A program made the position numbers and the translations under genes. From Streptosporangiales bacterium (GTDB lineage: Bacteria; Actinomycetota; Actinomycetes; Streptosporangiales; WHST01): a stretch of DNA of 64,000 nt. Below are positions 25,007-33,511 of this stretch, one piece after another; position 1 is the first letter of the stretch, and every line of letters starts with the position of its first letter. The notes below the pieces were generated by a model. That model was not told where the DNA came from. It saw only the letters and a program-made list of their open reading frames with translations, and did not search any database. The DNA is taken from positions 1-64,000 of the forward strand of contig WHTA01000017.1 of NCBI GenBank assembly GCA_009379825.1, written 5' to 3'.

Positions 25007-26434
25007 TCAGCGGCGCGCCGCCTGCCGCACCAACAGCTGGGCCGGCCGGTAACGCGGGTCGCCCGTACGCTCGGCCATCGAGCGCAGGCTGCTGCACACG
25101 ACGTCGGCGCCGTCGGCCGCGAGTTGCTCGAACGGCCCGCGCGGGTGGTTCATGCCGAGCGCCAGCGCCGTGTCGATGTCGGCCGGCGTTGCGATCCCCT
25201 CCTCGACCAGCGTGCTCGCCTCGTTCGCCATGCAGTGCGCCAGCCGGTCGGCCACCAGGCCGGGCAACGCCGGCACCTCCACAGCGGCAGCACCGAGCCC
25301 GTCCAGCATGGCGTAGACGAATGACGGCACCTCGATTCCGGCGACCTCGTCGTGCACCACCTCGGCGAACACACCACCGTGCGGCGCCTGGTGCAGATGC
25401 AGCCAGCCGACGCCGTCGGGGAGCGCCTCGAGCCAGTGCCCGTCCGAACTGTCTACCACCACAGGACCGGCGGCCGCCATGTCGCGTACCTCACGCAGGT
25501 CGCGCTCGGTGGGTGCACCGCAGCGGTAGATCTGCACGCCTGGATCCCCCGCCTCGCCCGGCTGCCTGGTCACCCGGGCGAGCGCGGCGCGCGGTTTCTC
25601 CGCCGCGTAGTCGTAGTAGCCATGACCGGCCGCCCGGCCGGTCATGCCGCTGCGGACGAGCCTGCGTACCAACGGGACCGGCCGGTAGCGCGGGTCGCCG
25701 AACTCGCGCAGTGCGGTCTCCGACGACGCCAGGTGGGTGTGCAGCCCGGTGAAGTCGAGCAGCGTCAACGGCCCCATCGGGTGCCCCAGTGCGCCGCAGG
25801 CCACGGCGTCGACCACGCCAGGCTCGACGCCCTGCGACACCAGCAGCTGTGCCTCGTAGTACAGCGGGCGGCAGACCCGGTTGACGATGAAGTTCGGCGA
25901 GTCGGCGCACGTGACGGCGGTCTTGCCAAGGGCAGCGACCAGTTCGCGCGCACGGTCGGCGGTCCGTGCGCTCGTGCCGGCCGCAACGATCACCTCGACC
26001 AGCCGCATCTTCGTCGGCGGGTTGAAGAAGTGCATGCCGACGACCCGTGCGGGGTCGCCGAACGCGTGCCCCATCTCGCCGATGCTCAGCGACGACGTGT
26101 TCGACGCGACGACCAGCTCGGGACCGCCAGCGGCCGCGATGTCCGCGAGCAGCTGGCGCTTGACGGCCATGTCCTCGACGGCGGCCTCGACGACGAGCTC
26201 CGCCTGCGACACCGCGTCCGCCAGCTCGGCACCCTGCATGTCGTGCAGCGTCTCGCCGTCCTTGTCGGCTTCGGCACGGATGCGGTCAAGTCCCGTGGCC
26301 GTGTCCTCCGGCGAGATGTCCACGACGCTCACGCGGGCACCGGCGCGGTCGAAGACCCGCGCAATGCCGCGGCCCATCGGCCCGAGACCGACGACGAGCA
26401 CACCGACGCCGGCGAGCTTGCCCTCGCCGTTCAT
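25007..26434 (-). CDS. 3-hydroxyacyl-CoA dehydrogenase
   Basis: A 475-residue enzyme. The Rossmann motif GLGPMGRGIARVFDRAG is at about residues 17-33, the NAD domain continues to VASNTSSLSIGEM and HFFNPPTKMRLVEVI (catalytic His), then CADSPNFIVNRV leads into one C-terminal helical domain and a second follows near 380-470 (PGLVADRLAHCMANEA, MNHPRGPFE). Two C-terminal domains in tandem is the 3-hydroxybutyryl/adipyl-CoA dehydrogenase layout. It makes 3-ketoacyl-CoA for the thiolase, whose stop overlaps its ATG as ATGA. Confidence 0.9.
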   Translation of the reverse strand: MNGEGKLAGVGVLVVGLGPMGRGIARVFDRAGARVSVVDISPEDTATGLDRIRAEADKDGETLHDMQGAELADAVSQAELVVEAAVEDMAVKRQLLADIAAAGGPELVVASNTSSLSIGEMGHAFGDPARVVGMHFFNPPTKMRLVEVIVAAGTSARTADRARELVAALGKTAVTCADSPNFIVNRVCRPLYYEAQLLVSQGVEPGVVDAVACGALGHPMGPLTLLDFTGLHTHLASSETALREFGDPRYRPVPLVRRLVRSGMTGRAAGHGYYDYAAEKPRAALARVTRQPGEAGDPGVQIYRCGAPTERDLREVRDMAAAGPVVVDSSDGHWLEALPDGVGWLHLHQAPHGGVFAEVVHDEVAGIEVPSFVYAMLDGLGAAAVEVPALPGLVADRLAHCMANEASTLVEEGIATPADIDTALALGMNHPRGPFEQLAADGADVVCSSLRSMAERTGDPRYRPAQLLVRQAARR

Positions 26435-27609
26435 GCAGCCACCCGCTCGATCACCGCGGCCACGCCCATGCCACCGCCGACGCAGAGGCTCGCCACTCCG
26501 AGCTGCAGGTCGCGCCGTTCGAGCTCGGCGAGCAACGTGACGACGAGCCGCAGGCCGCTCTGCCCGGTCGGGTGGCCGAGTGCGATGCCGCCGCCGTTGA
26601 CGTTCACAACGTCCTCGTCCAGACCGAGGGCGCGCACGTTCTGCACGATCTGCGCACCGAACGCCTCGTTGATCTCGAACAGGTCGACGTCGGTGGGCGC
26701 CAACCCGGCCGCATCCAGCGCGGCGGGGATCGCGTACGCCGGGCCGATGCCCATCATCGTCGGGTCGACACCCACCTGGGCGAACGACCGGATACGGGCG
26801 CGCGGCGTCAATCCGTTGCGCTGCAACGAATCTCCGCTCACCACGACGATCCCTGCTGCACCGTCGGCCATCTGGCTCGCGTTGCCCGCCGTGACCGTGC
26901 CGTCCTTCTCGAACGACGGCTTCAGCCCGGCCAGCTTCTCCACCGTGGAGTCGCGGCGCAGACCCTCGTCGGTTGCCAGCGAGCCCTCGTCGGTCTCGAC
27001 CGGCACGACCTGCGACGCGAACCTGCCCTCGTCCCACGCCGCCGCGAGACACTGGTGGCTGCGTACCGACCACTCGTCCTGGGCGCCGCGCTCGACGCCG
27101 AACTCGCGCGCCACCTTCTCGGCCGTCTGCCCCATGTTCATGCCACAGCTCGGGTCGGTGCCGCCGTCGCGCCAGCCGTCGTAGATGGTGATGTCGCCTC
27201 GGCGCGCACCGCCCCACCGCAGTGCGGACGGCGCGAGGAACGGCATCGTGGACATGCTCTCCGCCGAGACGGCGAGCACGGTGTCCGCGCTGCCGACGGC
27301 GACCGCCTGCCGTGCCAGGTCGAGCACCTTCAGCCCGGACGCGCACGCCATGTTCACGGTCTGCGCCGGAACCCGTTGCCCGACACCGGATTTCAGCGAG
27401 ATCTGCCGTCCCGGGTTCGGGCCGTTGCCGGCCTGCCGGCAGTTGCTCACGATGGTCTCGCCGACGAGCGCGGCGTCGATCCCGGCCCGTTCGACGGCCG
27501 CACGCCCGGCGATGCCACCGAGCTCGACGACCGGCACCTCACGCAGCGAGCCGCCGTAGCGACCGTTCGGCGTGCGCACGCCGCCGACCAGGAATGCCTC
27601 TCGGTTCAT
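26431..27609 (-). CDS. Acetyl-CoA acetyltransferase/3-ketoacyl-CoA thiolase
   Basis: A 392-residue thiolase with all catalytic parts: the acyl-accepting Cys89 in VNMACASGLK, INEAFGAQ, GGGIALGHPTGQSG with the catalytic His, and CVGGGMG with the second Cys near the C-terminus. It cleaves 3-ketoacyl-CoA with CoA to give acetyl-CoA (or propionyl-CoA) and a shortened chain. Its position between ligase and hydroxyacyl dehydrogenase in the coupled operon fits beta-oxidation of the island's substrate. Overlaps the ligase gene by ATGA. Confidence 0.92.
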   Translation of the reverse strand: MNREAFLVGGVRTPNGRYGGSLREVPVVELGGIAGRAAVERAGIDAALVGETIVSNCRQAGNGPNPGRQISLKSGVGQRVPAQTVNMACASGLKVLDLARQAVAVGSADTVLAVSAESMSTMPFLAPSALRWGGARRGDITIYDGWRDGGTDPSCGMNMGQTAEKVAREFGVERGAQDEWSVRSHQCLAAAWDEGRFASQVVPVETDEGSLATDEGLRRDSTVEKLAGLKPSFEKDGTVTAGNASQMADGAAGIVVVSGDSLQRNGLTPRARIRSFAQVGVDPTMMGIGPAYAIPAALDAAGLAPTDVDLFEINEAFGAQIVQNVRALGLDEDVVNVNGGGIALGHPTGQSGLRLVVTLLAELERRDLQLGVASLCVGGGMGVAAVIERVAA

Positions 27610-28940
27610 GTCGCTCCTTCGCGTACGACCCGCTTGCTCTTGTGCGTGCTACGCGGCAACGTTCCAACGGCGACCACGTCCACGTAGCACCGTACGTTCA
27701 ACTCGGCACGTACTGCGGCGGTCAGTTGCTCGGCGAACGCCGCGGGATCGGGCACATCCGTCTCCACCCGCAGCTCGATACCGGTGAGGTAGCCGGTCGC
27801 CGGATCGGTCACCCGCTCTGACAACACGATCTGGTACTCCCCCGACGCATGCGGGGTACGCCGCACCAGCTGCTCGACCGCGCGGGGAAAGACGTTCACG
27901 CCGCGGACGACGAGCATGTCGCCGCGCCGGCCGAGCACACCGCCGGCCAGCCTGGCGTGCGTACGCCCGCATGTGCAGGTATCCCGGTCGAGCACGACGA
28001 CGTCACCGGTCCACCAACGCACCAACGGGCATGCCTGCTTGTCCGGGTGCGTCAGCACGAGCACACCGGGCGAACCGTCAGGCACAGGTTCAAGCGAGTC
28101 CGGGTCGAGCACCTCCGCGTAGGTGAAGTCCTCGGCCAGGTGCGCACCCGCCTGCTCCTCGCACTCCCAGGCGATCGGCTGGAACTCCAGGCTCCCGTAC
28201 CCGTCGTAGCAGCGCGCTCCCCACTGCTGCTCGATCGCCGCACGCGTCGCGGGCAGACCGCCGCCGGGTTCGCCGCCGACCTGGATGTGCCGCACCGCCG
28301 TGTCGCGCAGCGACCGGCCGTTCCTCGCGGCGACGTCTGCCAGGTGCAGTACGAACGACGGCGTACCGGTCACCGACGTCGTGCCGTACCTGACGATAGT
28401 GTCGAGCTGCCGGTCGGTGTCCCCAGAACCGGCCGGGATGACCGTCGCGCCGATGCGGCCGAACCCCGCCGTGCCGCCGAGACCGCCGACGAACCATGGA
28501 TAGCCGAACAGGCACTGGTAGACGTCGTGCGAGCGCACGCCCTGGCTATACGCCATCCGTGCCCACAGGTCGGCCCACCGGTCGAGGTCGCGCGCCGTCC
28601 AGCACACCGGAGTCGGCGCACCGGTGGTGCCGGACGAGAAGTGCACCCGCCGCACATCGTCAGGTGTGGCGGCGAGGAAGCTGCCCCACGGCTGGGCGTC
28701 CGCCAACGCCGCTACGTAGTCGGACTTGCCGACGACCGGCAACGCCGCGAGGTCGTCGAGGGCCGTAACGTCGCCCGGCTCGAAGCCGAGATCGCGCCAC
28801 TGTGCACGGTAGAAGTCGCTGTGCGCACCGACGTAGTCGAGCTGGCGGCGGAGACGTTGCAGCTGCAGCTCACGCAGCCGCTCCCGCGGCTGCGTCTCGA
28901 CGACGTCCCAGTAGCGGTCCCGTGCCACGGTGCTCGTCAT
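27606..28940 (-). CDS. Phenylacetate-CoA ligase-like AMP-forming ligase
   Basis: A 444-residue adenylate-forming enzyme of the PaaK class: WDVVETQPRERLRELQLQRL at the start, the ATP loop HFSSGTTGAPT near residue 102, YGSLEFQPIAWECEEQAG, VRWWTGDVVVLD, and RRGDMLVVRGVNVFPRAVEQLV. PaaK-type ligases lack the large N-terminal domain of FadD. Aryl or alicyclic acids are typical substrates. Because the FadD-like ligase at 4052 is broken, this is the only intact CoA ligase in region 1. Coupled by ATGA to the TetR gene upstream. Confidence 0.85.
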   Translation of the reverse strand: MTSTVARDRYWDVVETQPRERLRELQLQRLRRQLDYVGAHSDFYRAQWRDLGFEPGDVTALDDLAALPVVGKSDYVAALADAQPWGSFLAATPDDVRRVHFSSGTTGAPTPVCWTARDLDRWADLWARMAYSQGVRSHDVYQCLFGYPWFVGGLGGTAGFGRIGATVIPAGSGDTDRQLDTIVRYGTTSVTGTPSFVLHLADVAARNGRSLRDTAVRHIQVGGEPGGGLPATRAAIEQQWGARCYDGYGSLEFQPIAWECEEQAGAHLAEDFTYAEVLDPDSLEPVPDGSPGVLVLTHPDKQACPLVRWWTGDVVVLDRDTCTCGRTHARLAGGVLGRRGDMLVVRGVNVFPRAVEQLVRRTPHASGEYQIVLSERVTDPATGYLTGIELRVETDVPDPAAFAEQLTAAVRAELNVRCYVDVVAVGTLPRSTHKSKRVVREGAT

Positions 28941-29530
28941 GGCCGGTTCCGCCGCAGCCCGTTGACCACGAAGTCGGCGTACTCGTCGGCGACTTTCGCT
29001 ATGCCGGCGTAGTCACCGCGTTCCGGGTCGTACCAGAGGCTGATCCAGTTCAGCGCCCCGAGCACCGGCTTGGTGGCCAGGCGCGGGTCCACGTCGCGCA
29101 GGTAGCCGTCGCGCTTGCCCTCGTCGATGACGTCGGCGAACAGCCGCTCGTACTCGTCGCGCAGCGCGATGAACTTGTCCAGCGGTTCCCGCTTCACGGC
29201 AAGCTGTTGCAGCCGATGCATCTCCACCGCCTGCACCGCCACCCGCTGATACGAGTTGCGCGTCATCATCAGGCCAGCGTGGTAGTGCGCCATCCGCCAC
29301 AGCCGGTCGACGCTCGACACGTCGCGCTGGATCGCCAGTGGTGCAACCCCGTCGATCATCTCCTGCATGCCGGCGATGATGAGGTCGAGGAAGATGTCGG
29401 ACTTCGCGCGGTAGTAGTGGTAGACGCGTCTCTTCGTCGCACCGAGCTGCTCCGCGATGGCGTCGATGGTCGTCGCGGCGTAGCCGTACCGGGTGAACAC
29501 GGTGGCGGCCGCGTCGAGCAGCTGGCTCAC
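28937..29530 (-). CDS. TetR-family transcriptional regulator (197 aa)
   Basis: A short TetR protein that begins almost at the first DNA-binding helix: LLDAAATVFTRYGYAATTIDAIAEQLGATKRRVYHYYRAKSDIF (residues 4-48). The ligand domain shares the WISLWYDPERGDYAGIA segment with the other TetR in the window. GTG 29530 overlaps the acyl-CoA dehydrogenase stop (GTGA) and its own stop overlaps the ligase start. It is therefore transcribed from the promoter carrying operator copy 4, as expected of an autoregulated repressor, and is the strongest candidate to bind the five sites. Confidence 0.88.
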   Translation of the reverse strand: MSQLLDAAATVFTRYGYAATTIDAIAEQLGATKRRVYHYYRAKSDIFLDLIIAGMQEMIDGVAPLAIQRDVSSVDRLWRMAHYHAGLMMTRNSYQRVAVQAVEMHRLQQLAVKREPLDKFIALRDEYERLFADVIDEGKRDGYLRDVDPRLATKPVLGALNWISLWYDPERGDYAGIAKVADEYADFVVNGLRRNRP

Positions 29531-30678
29531 GCCGCCTCGCTCTTGATGGCCCGCCCGATCACCAGCCGCTGGATCTCCGACGTGCCCTCGTAGATCTCCA
29601 GGATCCGTTGGTCACGGTAGATCCGTTCGGCCGGGCACGGCTTGCAGTAACCGTCACCGCCGAAGATCTGCACCGCGACGTTGGCGGCGAGGTGCGCGGC
29701 TTCGCTCGCGTCGAGCTTCGCCATGGCACCGAGGATCGCGACATCGCCGCCGTCCGCGTACGTCTGTGCCGCGTGCCAGGTAATCATCCGTGCCGCGGTG
29801 ATGCGGGTCGCGACGTCGGCGAGCGGGAACGAGATGCCCTGGTTGTCGATGATGGAGGTGCCGAACGTCTGGCGCCGCACCGCTTCGCGCGACGCCACGT
29901 CGTACGCGGCGAGCGCTACGCCGATCGACTGCGCGGCGACGGTGATGCGTCCGGCGTTGAGTGTGCGCATCGCCAGACCCATGCCCCGGTTGAGCTCACC
30001 GATGAGCGTGTCGTCGGCAACCCAGGTATCGAGCTTGAGGTTGCTCGTGTTGGTGCCACGCAACCCCATCTTGTCCTCGTAACGGTCGATGACAACGCCC
30101 GTGGCGCCCTTGTCGACCATGAACGCGGAGATGCCGCGCGCGCCGGCCTCAGGATCGGTCAGCGCGAACACCACGTAGTACTGCGACGCGCCGCCGTTGC
30201 CGATGTAGATCTTCTCGCCGCGCAACCGCCAACCATCCCCTTCCCTGACGGCGGTGGTCGTGATGCGCGCGGCGTCGCTGCCCGCGCCCACCTCGGTCAG
30301 GGCGAAGCTGACGGCCTTGCCACCGGCGAGACCACCGAGGTAGCGCTCCCGCTGCTCCGGCGTGCCCGCGAGCACCAGCGGCGTGCCGCCGAGCGCGTAG
30401 GCGGTGAGGATCGCGCCGGTGGACGGACACACCCGCGACAGCTCCTCGATCACGGCGCACACGGTGTCGAACCGGGCCTCCTGGCCGCCGAACTCCTTGC
30501 CGACGAAGAGCCCCGCGAGGCCGCTGTCGACCAGCACCTGCACGTTCTCCCACGGGTAACGCTGCTCGCTGTCGAGCTGCGCGACCAACGGCGCGAAGTG
30601 CTCCTCGGCAAGCCCGCGGACGAGATCTCGCCAGTGTCGCCCTTCCTCGGTCAGCTCCGGCTCCCAGATCACGGACAC
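29527..30678 (-). CDS. Acyl-CoA dehydrogenase (single domain)
   Basis: About 383 residues of ordinary acyl-CoA dehydrogenase: AVSFALTEVGAGSDAARITTTA, WRLRGEKIYIGNGGASQYYVVFA, RQTFGTSIIDNQGISFPLADV and IYEGTSEIQRLVIGRAI near the C-terminus with the catalytic-base region. It introduces the 2,3-double bond of an acyl-CoA and reduces an electron-transfer flavoprotein. GTG 30678 (MSVIWEPELTEEG) follows a GGGAG site 7 bases upstream and removes a non-family N-terminal extension. First gene of the seven-gene coupled operon. Confidence 0.9.
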   Translation of the reverse strand: MSVIWEPELTEEGRHWRDLVRGLAEEHFAPLVAQLDSEQRYPWENVQVLVDSGLAGLFVGKEFGGQEARFDTVCAVIEELSRVCPSTGAILTAYALGGTPLVLAGTPEQRERYLGGLAGGKAVSFALTEVGAGSDAARITTTAVREGDGWRLRGEKIYIGNGGASQYYVVFALTDPEAGARGISAFMVDKGATGVVIDRYEDKMGLRGTNTSNLKLDTWVADDTLIGELNRGMGLAMRTLNAGRITVAAQSIGVALAAYDVASREAVRRQTFGTSIIDNQGISFPLADVATRITAARMITWHAAQTYADGGDVAILGAMAKLDASEAAHLAANVAVQIFGGDGYCKPCPAERIYRDQRILEIYEGTSEIQRLVIGRAIKSEAA

Positions 30679-30724
30679 AGCGACGCTCCCGTCCTCGACT
30701 GCGCGGGTACCTACCGTAGCGTAT

Positions 30725-30742
30725 GTCAACGCAACCGTAGAC
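30725..30742 (+). promoter_or_regulatory. Putative TetR-type operator, copy 4
   Basis: GTCAACGCAACCGTAGAC, 47 bp upstream of the acyl-CoA dehydrogenase start. It keeps both conserved halves of copies 1 and 3. It heads the operon that encodes a TetR regulator. Confidence 0.65.
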
Positions 30743-30767
30743 AAAAGCCCTCTGGCCTGTCAAGATC

Positions 30768-30796
30768 CGATATGCCTTGTACAGCAAGGCATATCG
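30768..30796. promoter_or_regulatory. Perfect 12-bp inverted repeat in divergent promoter region
   Basis: Arms CGATATGCCTTG and CAAGGCATATCG flank a 5-base TACAG centre. It is AT-richer than its surroundings and lies between the divergent acyl-CoA dehydrogenase and hydratase genes, 26 bp from operator copy 4. It looks like a second operator rather than a terminator, as neither gene ends here. Confidence 0.55.
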
Positions 30797-30853
30797 AGCA
30801 CTCGACCGTCGACATGACGAGATACCTGCGGGTATGTCACGGAGGAGGCGAGC

Positions 30854-31627
30854 GTGGACGACCCGGCAGTCCACTACGAGCGACGCGGCCAGGTGGCGGT
30901 GGTGACCATCTCGCGGCCCCGGACCAGGAACGCACTCACCACCGACGTCATGACCGACCTCGCCGACGCGTTCGACCGCGCCGGCGGCGACGACGAGGTG
31001 CGGGCACTCGTGCTCACCGGTGGCGCCACGGTGTTCGCGTCCGGCGCCGACGTACGGGAGCTGCGCGACACCAGCCCGGCCGACTACCTGGCGTCGCAGC
31101 GGCAGGCGGCCTGGCAACGGCTGGCGGCGTTCCCCAAGCCGACGGTCACGGCGGTCGCCGGCTTCGTCCTCGGCGGCGGGTGCGAGCTGGCGTTGAGCTG
31201 CGACCTGGTGGTGGCGGCGGACACCGCGACGTTCGGGCAGCCGGAGGTGCGGCTAGGTCTGCTGCCGGGAGCCGGCGGCAGCCAACGCTGGGCTCGCGCG
31301 GCCGGGCGGTACCGGGCGGCTGAGGTCGTACTGGGCACGGACACCCTGGACGCGTGGACCGCGGCCGATTACGGCGTCGTGGCCGAGGTGGTGCCGGCAG
31401 AACGGGTGGTCGAAGCCGGCGTCGCCCTCGCTGCGCGGGTCGCGGCCCACAGCCCGGTGGCCGTGCGGCTGGCGCGCCAGGCCGTGCGCAGCTCCGAGGA
31501 GCTACCGGTTACGGCGGCGCTTGCCCAGGAGAAGTCGTTGCTCGCCACGCTGTTGTCTACCGAGGACCACGTCGAGGGCATCAACGCGTTCCTTGAGAAG
31601 CGGCCGGCCAACTTCGTGGGACGGTGA
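30854..31627 (+). CDS. Enoyl-CoA hydratase (257 aa)
   Basis: A crotonase: VAVVTISRPRTRNALTTDVM, GATVFASGADVRELRD, AVAGFVLGGGCELALSCDLVVA, then TFGQPEVRLGLLPGAGGSQRWARA. The last stretch contains the Glu and Gly-Ala-Gly-Gly set of true enoyl-CoA hydratases (PaaF/EchA type). It adds water to a 2-enoyl-CoA. GTG 30854 follows GGAGGAGGCG. The stop overlaps the next gene as GTGA. Divergent from the acyl-CoA dehydrogenase operon, so the two successive beta-oxidation steps start from one control region. Confidence 0.9.
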   Translation: MDDPAVHYERRGQVAVVTISRPRTRNALTTDVMTDLADAFDRAGGDDEVRALVLTGGATVFASGADVRELRDTSPADYLASQRQAAWQRLAAFPKPTVTAVAGFVLGGGCELALSCDLVVAADTATFGQPEVRLGLLPGAGGSQRWARAAGRYRAAEVVLGTDTLDAWTAADYGVVAEVVPAERVVEAGVALAARVAAHSPVAVRLARQAVRSSEELPVTAALAQEKSLLATLLSTEDHVEGINAFLEKRPANFVGR

Positions 31628-32286
31628 TCATGGGCGACATCGCGACGTTCAGGTGCACCGACGAAGGGCCGGGCGCCCGGCTCGCCGCGGAAGCGCGCGG
31701 TGCGTTGGCGGACGCCGTACGTGGCTGGCGGCGCGAGGCCCCGGCGGCAGTCGTCGTCGAGGTCGACGGGCAGGCGTGGGCGCACGTACCGGACGTCGCC
31801 GACCTGACCGACCAGGCCACGATCGGGAAGGCGCAGGGACTTGTCACCGCGTTGTTCGCGCTCGACTGCCCGGTGATCGTCGCCGTGGACTCGGCGGTGA
31901 GCGGCCTCGGCACCGCACTGCTGTTGACCGCGGACGTCCGCATCGGCGGCCCGCACGTTACCGTCGCAGTCGGGGAGGCGCCAGCGGCGGCGTTGGTCGG
32001 TGCCACCGGTTGGCTCGCCGCGCGTGCCGGCGCCGCGCCCGCGGCGGCGCGCCTCACCTGGACAGGCGGCACGCTCGACGCGGACGCTGCCGTGGCCGGC
32101 GGCCTGCTGACCACGCCAGGCACGGCCGCCGACGCCCACGCCTGCGCATCGCGGCTGGCCGCGGACCCGGCAGGCTGGTCCGCCGTGAAACGCGCCGACC
32201 GCACCCGCGCCCGCCCCGAGCTGGCGGAGACACTGCGCTACCACTCCTGGCTGACCGACCTCGCCCTACGCCCTGACGGCAAGTAG
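31624..32286 (+). CDS. Degenerate enoyl-CoA hydratase-like protein
   Basis: 220 residues with crotonase-like spacing: ALFALDCPVIVAVDSAVSGLGTALLLTADVRIGG aligns with the oxyanion helix segment of hydratases, but the N-terminal oxyanion loop (here AWAHVPDVADLTD) and the catalytic Glu region are not preserved. It is coupled to the intact hydratase by GTGA (GTG 31624; ATG 31630 is an alternative). It may be a non-catalytic partner of the hydratase or a relaxed duplicate. It ends one base from the convergent synthetase gene. Confidence 0.7.
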   Translation: MIMGDIATFRCTDEGPGARLAAEARGALADAVRGWRREAPAAVVVEVDGQAWAHVPDVADLTDQATIGKAQGLVTALFALDCPVIVAVDSAVSGLGTALLLTADVRIGGPHVTVAVGEAPAAALVGATGWLAARAGAAPAAARLTWTGGTLDADAAVAGGLLTTPGTAADAHACASRLAADPAGWSAVKRADRTRARPELAETLRYHSWLTDLALRPDGK

Positions 32287-32287
32287 G

Positions 32288-33511
32288 TCAGCCATCGTCG
32301 GGCCAGAGGGTGGGAGTGTGCGCGGCTATCAGGTCCGCCAGCCGGGGCGCGAGGGTGGCGGCCCGCATGGCCGGCGGTTGCCGGCCGTCGCGGAGGCGTA
32401 GGGCTATCGAGGCGGCAGCGGCCTCGCGGGGGCCGATGACCGCTTGGTACGGCACCAGGCGCGCCTGTCTGACACGTGCGCCGAGAGTGCCGCCTGCCGG
32501 GTCGAACAGGCGTGCTCGTAGACCGTGATTCTCGCACTGCTCTACAAGGGCCGCGGCGTTTGCGCGCTCCCCTTCGGACACCGGCAGCACCGCTACCTGC
32601 ACCGGTGCCAGCCACGCGGGCAAGGCACCGCCGAGCTGTTCGACGAGTATCGCGACCGCACGCTCCGCACTGCCGATGAGGCTGCGGTGCACCATCACCG
32701 GCCGATGCTTGGCGCCGTCCGCACCGACGTACTGGAGGTCGAAGCGTTCCGGTTGGTAGAGGTCGACCTGCACGGTGGACAGGGTGTACTCACGGCCCGC
32801 GGAGTCGGCGAACTGGACGTCGAGCTTCGGGCCGTAGAACGCCGCCTCGCCCTCGGCCCGCTCGTACGGCAGACCCGACGCGTCGAGCACCTCGGTCAGC
32901 ATAGCGGTGGCACGCTGCCACAGCTCGGCATCCGCCACATACTTGCCGCCGGGGCCTGGCAGCGACAACCGGTACCGCGCCGGGCTGATGTCGAGCGCCT
33001 GCTGGACCTGGACTACCAACTGCAGCGCCGCCTGCGCCTCGTCGGCCACCTGGTCGGCGGTGCAGAAGATGTGCGCATCGTTGAGCTGGATGGCCCGCAC
33101 CCGGGTCAGACCGCCGAGCACGCCGGACAGCTCCGCGCGGTACATGCCGCCGAGCTCTGCCATCCGCAGCGGCAGCTCCCGATAACTGTGTGCGCGGGAA
33201 CGGTAGATCACCGCGTGGTGCGGGCACAGGCTCGGCCGCAGCACGAGCTGTTCCCCACCCAGGTCCATCGCCGGGTACATGTCGTCGCCGTAGTGCGACC
33301 AGTGCCCGGAGATCTGGTACAGCTCCCGTTTGCCGAGCACCGGCGAGTACACGTGTTGGTACCCCGCCCGCCGCTCGACGTTACGGACGTACTCCTCCAG
33401 GCTGTGCCGCACGATCGCACCGTCGGGCAACCAGTACGGCAACCCGGCGCCCAGCAGCGGGTCGGTGTCGAACAGGCCCAGCTCACGGCCGAGCTTGCGA
33501 TGGTCGGGCAT
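32288..33511 (-). CDS. Threonyl-tRNA synthetase paralogue lacking TGS and editing domains
   Basis: About 407 residues; full bacterial ThrRS is about 640. It begins directly at the class II catalytic core: LGLFDTDPLLGAGLPYWLPDG, RPSLCPHHAVIY (zinc Cys), motif 2 GGMYRAELSGVLGGLTRVR, NDAHIFC (zinc His), VMVHRSLIGSAERAVAIL (third zinc ligand and motif 3 Arg), then the anticodon-binding domain from about residue 300. The N-terminal TGS and Ser-tRNA editing domains are absent. A housekeeping copy must exist elsewhere. Such copies may serve in antibiotic resistance, stress or amino-acid supply. ATG 33511 follows GAGGAG. Confidence 0.85.
   Translation of the reverse strand: MPDHRKLGRELGLFDTDPLLGAGLPYWLPDGAIVRHSLEEYVRNVERRAGYQHVYSPVLGKRELYQISGHWSHYGDDMYPAMDLGGEQLVLRPSLCPHHAVIYRSRAHSYRELPLRMAELGGMYRAELSGVLGGLTRVRAIQLNDAHIFCTADQVADEAQAALQLVVQVQQALDISPARYRLSLPGPGGKYVADAELWQRATAMLTEVLDASGLPYERAEGEAAFYGPKLDVQFADSAGREYTLSTVQVDLYQPERFDLQYVGADGAKHRPVMVHRSLIGSAERAVAILVEQLGGALPAWLAPVQVAVLPVSEGERANAAALVEQCENHGLRARLFDPAGGTLGARVRQARLVPYQAVIGPREAAAASIALRLRDGRQPPAMRAATLAPRLADLIAAHTPTLWPDDG

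Noticed and set aside
22963-25752. A 929-codon open frame on the plus strand
   Set aside because: It is antisense to the fused acyl-CoA dehydrogenase and hydroxyacyl-CoA dehydrogenase genes, with His/Arg/Gly-rich text and no family signature. High GC keeps antisense frames open.
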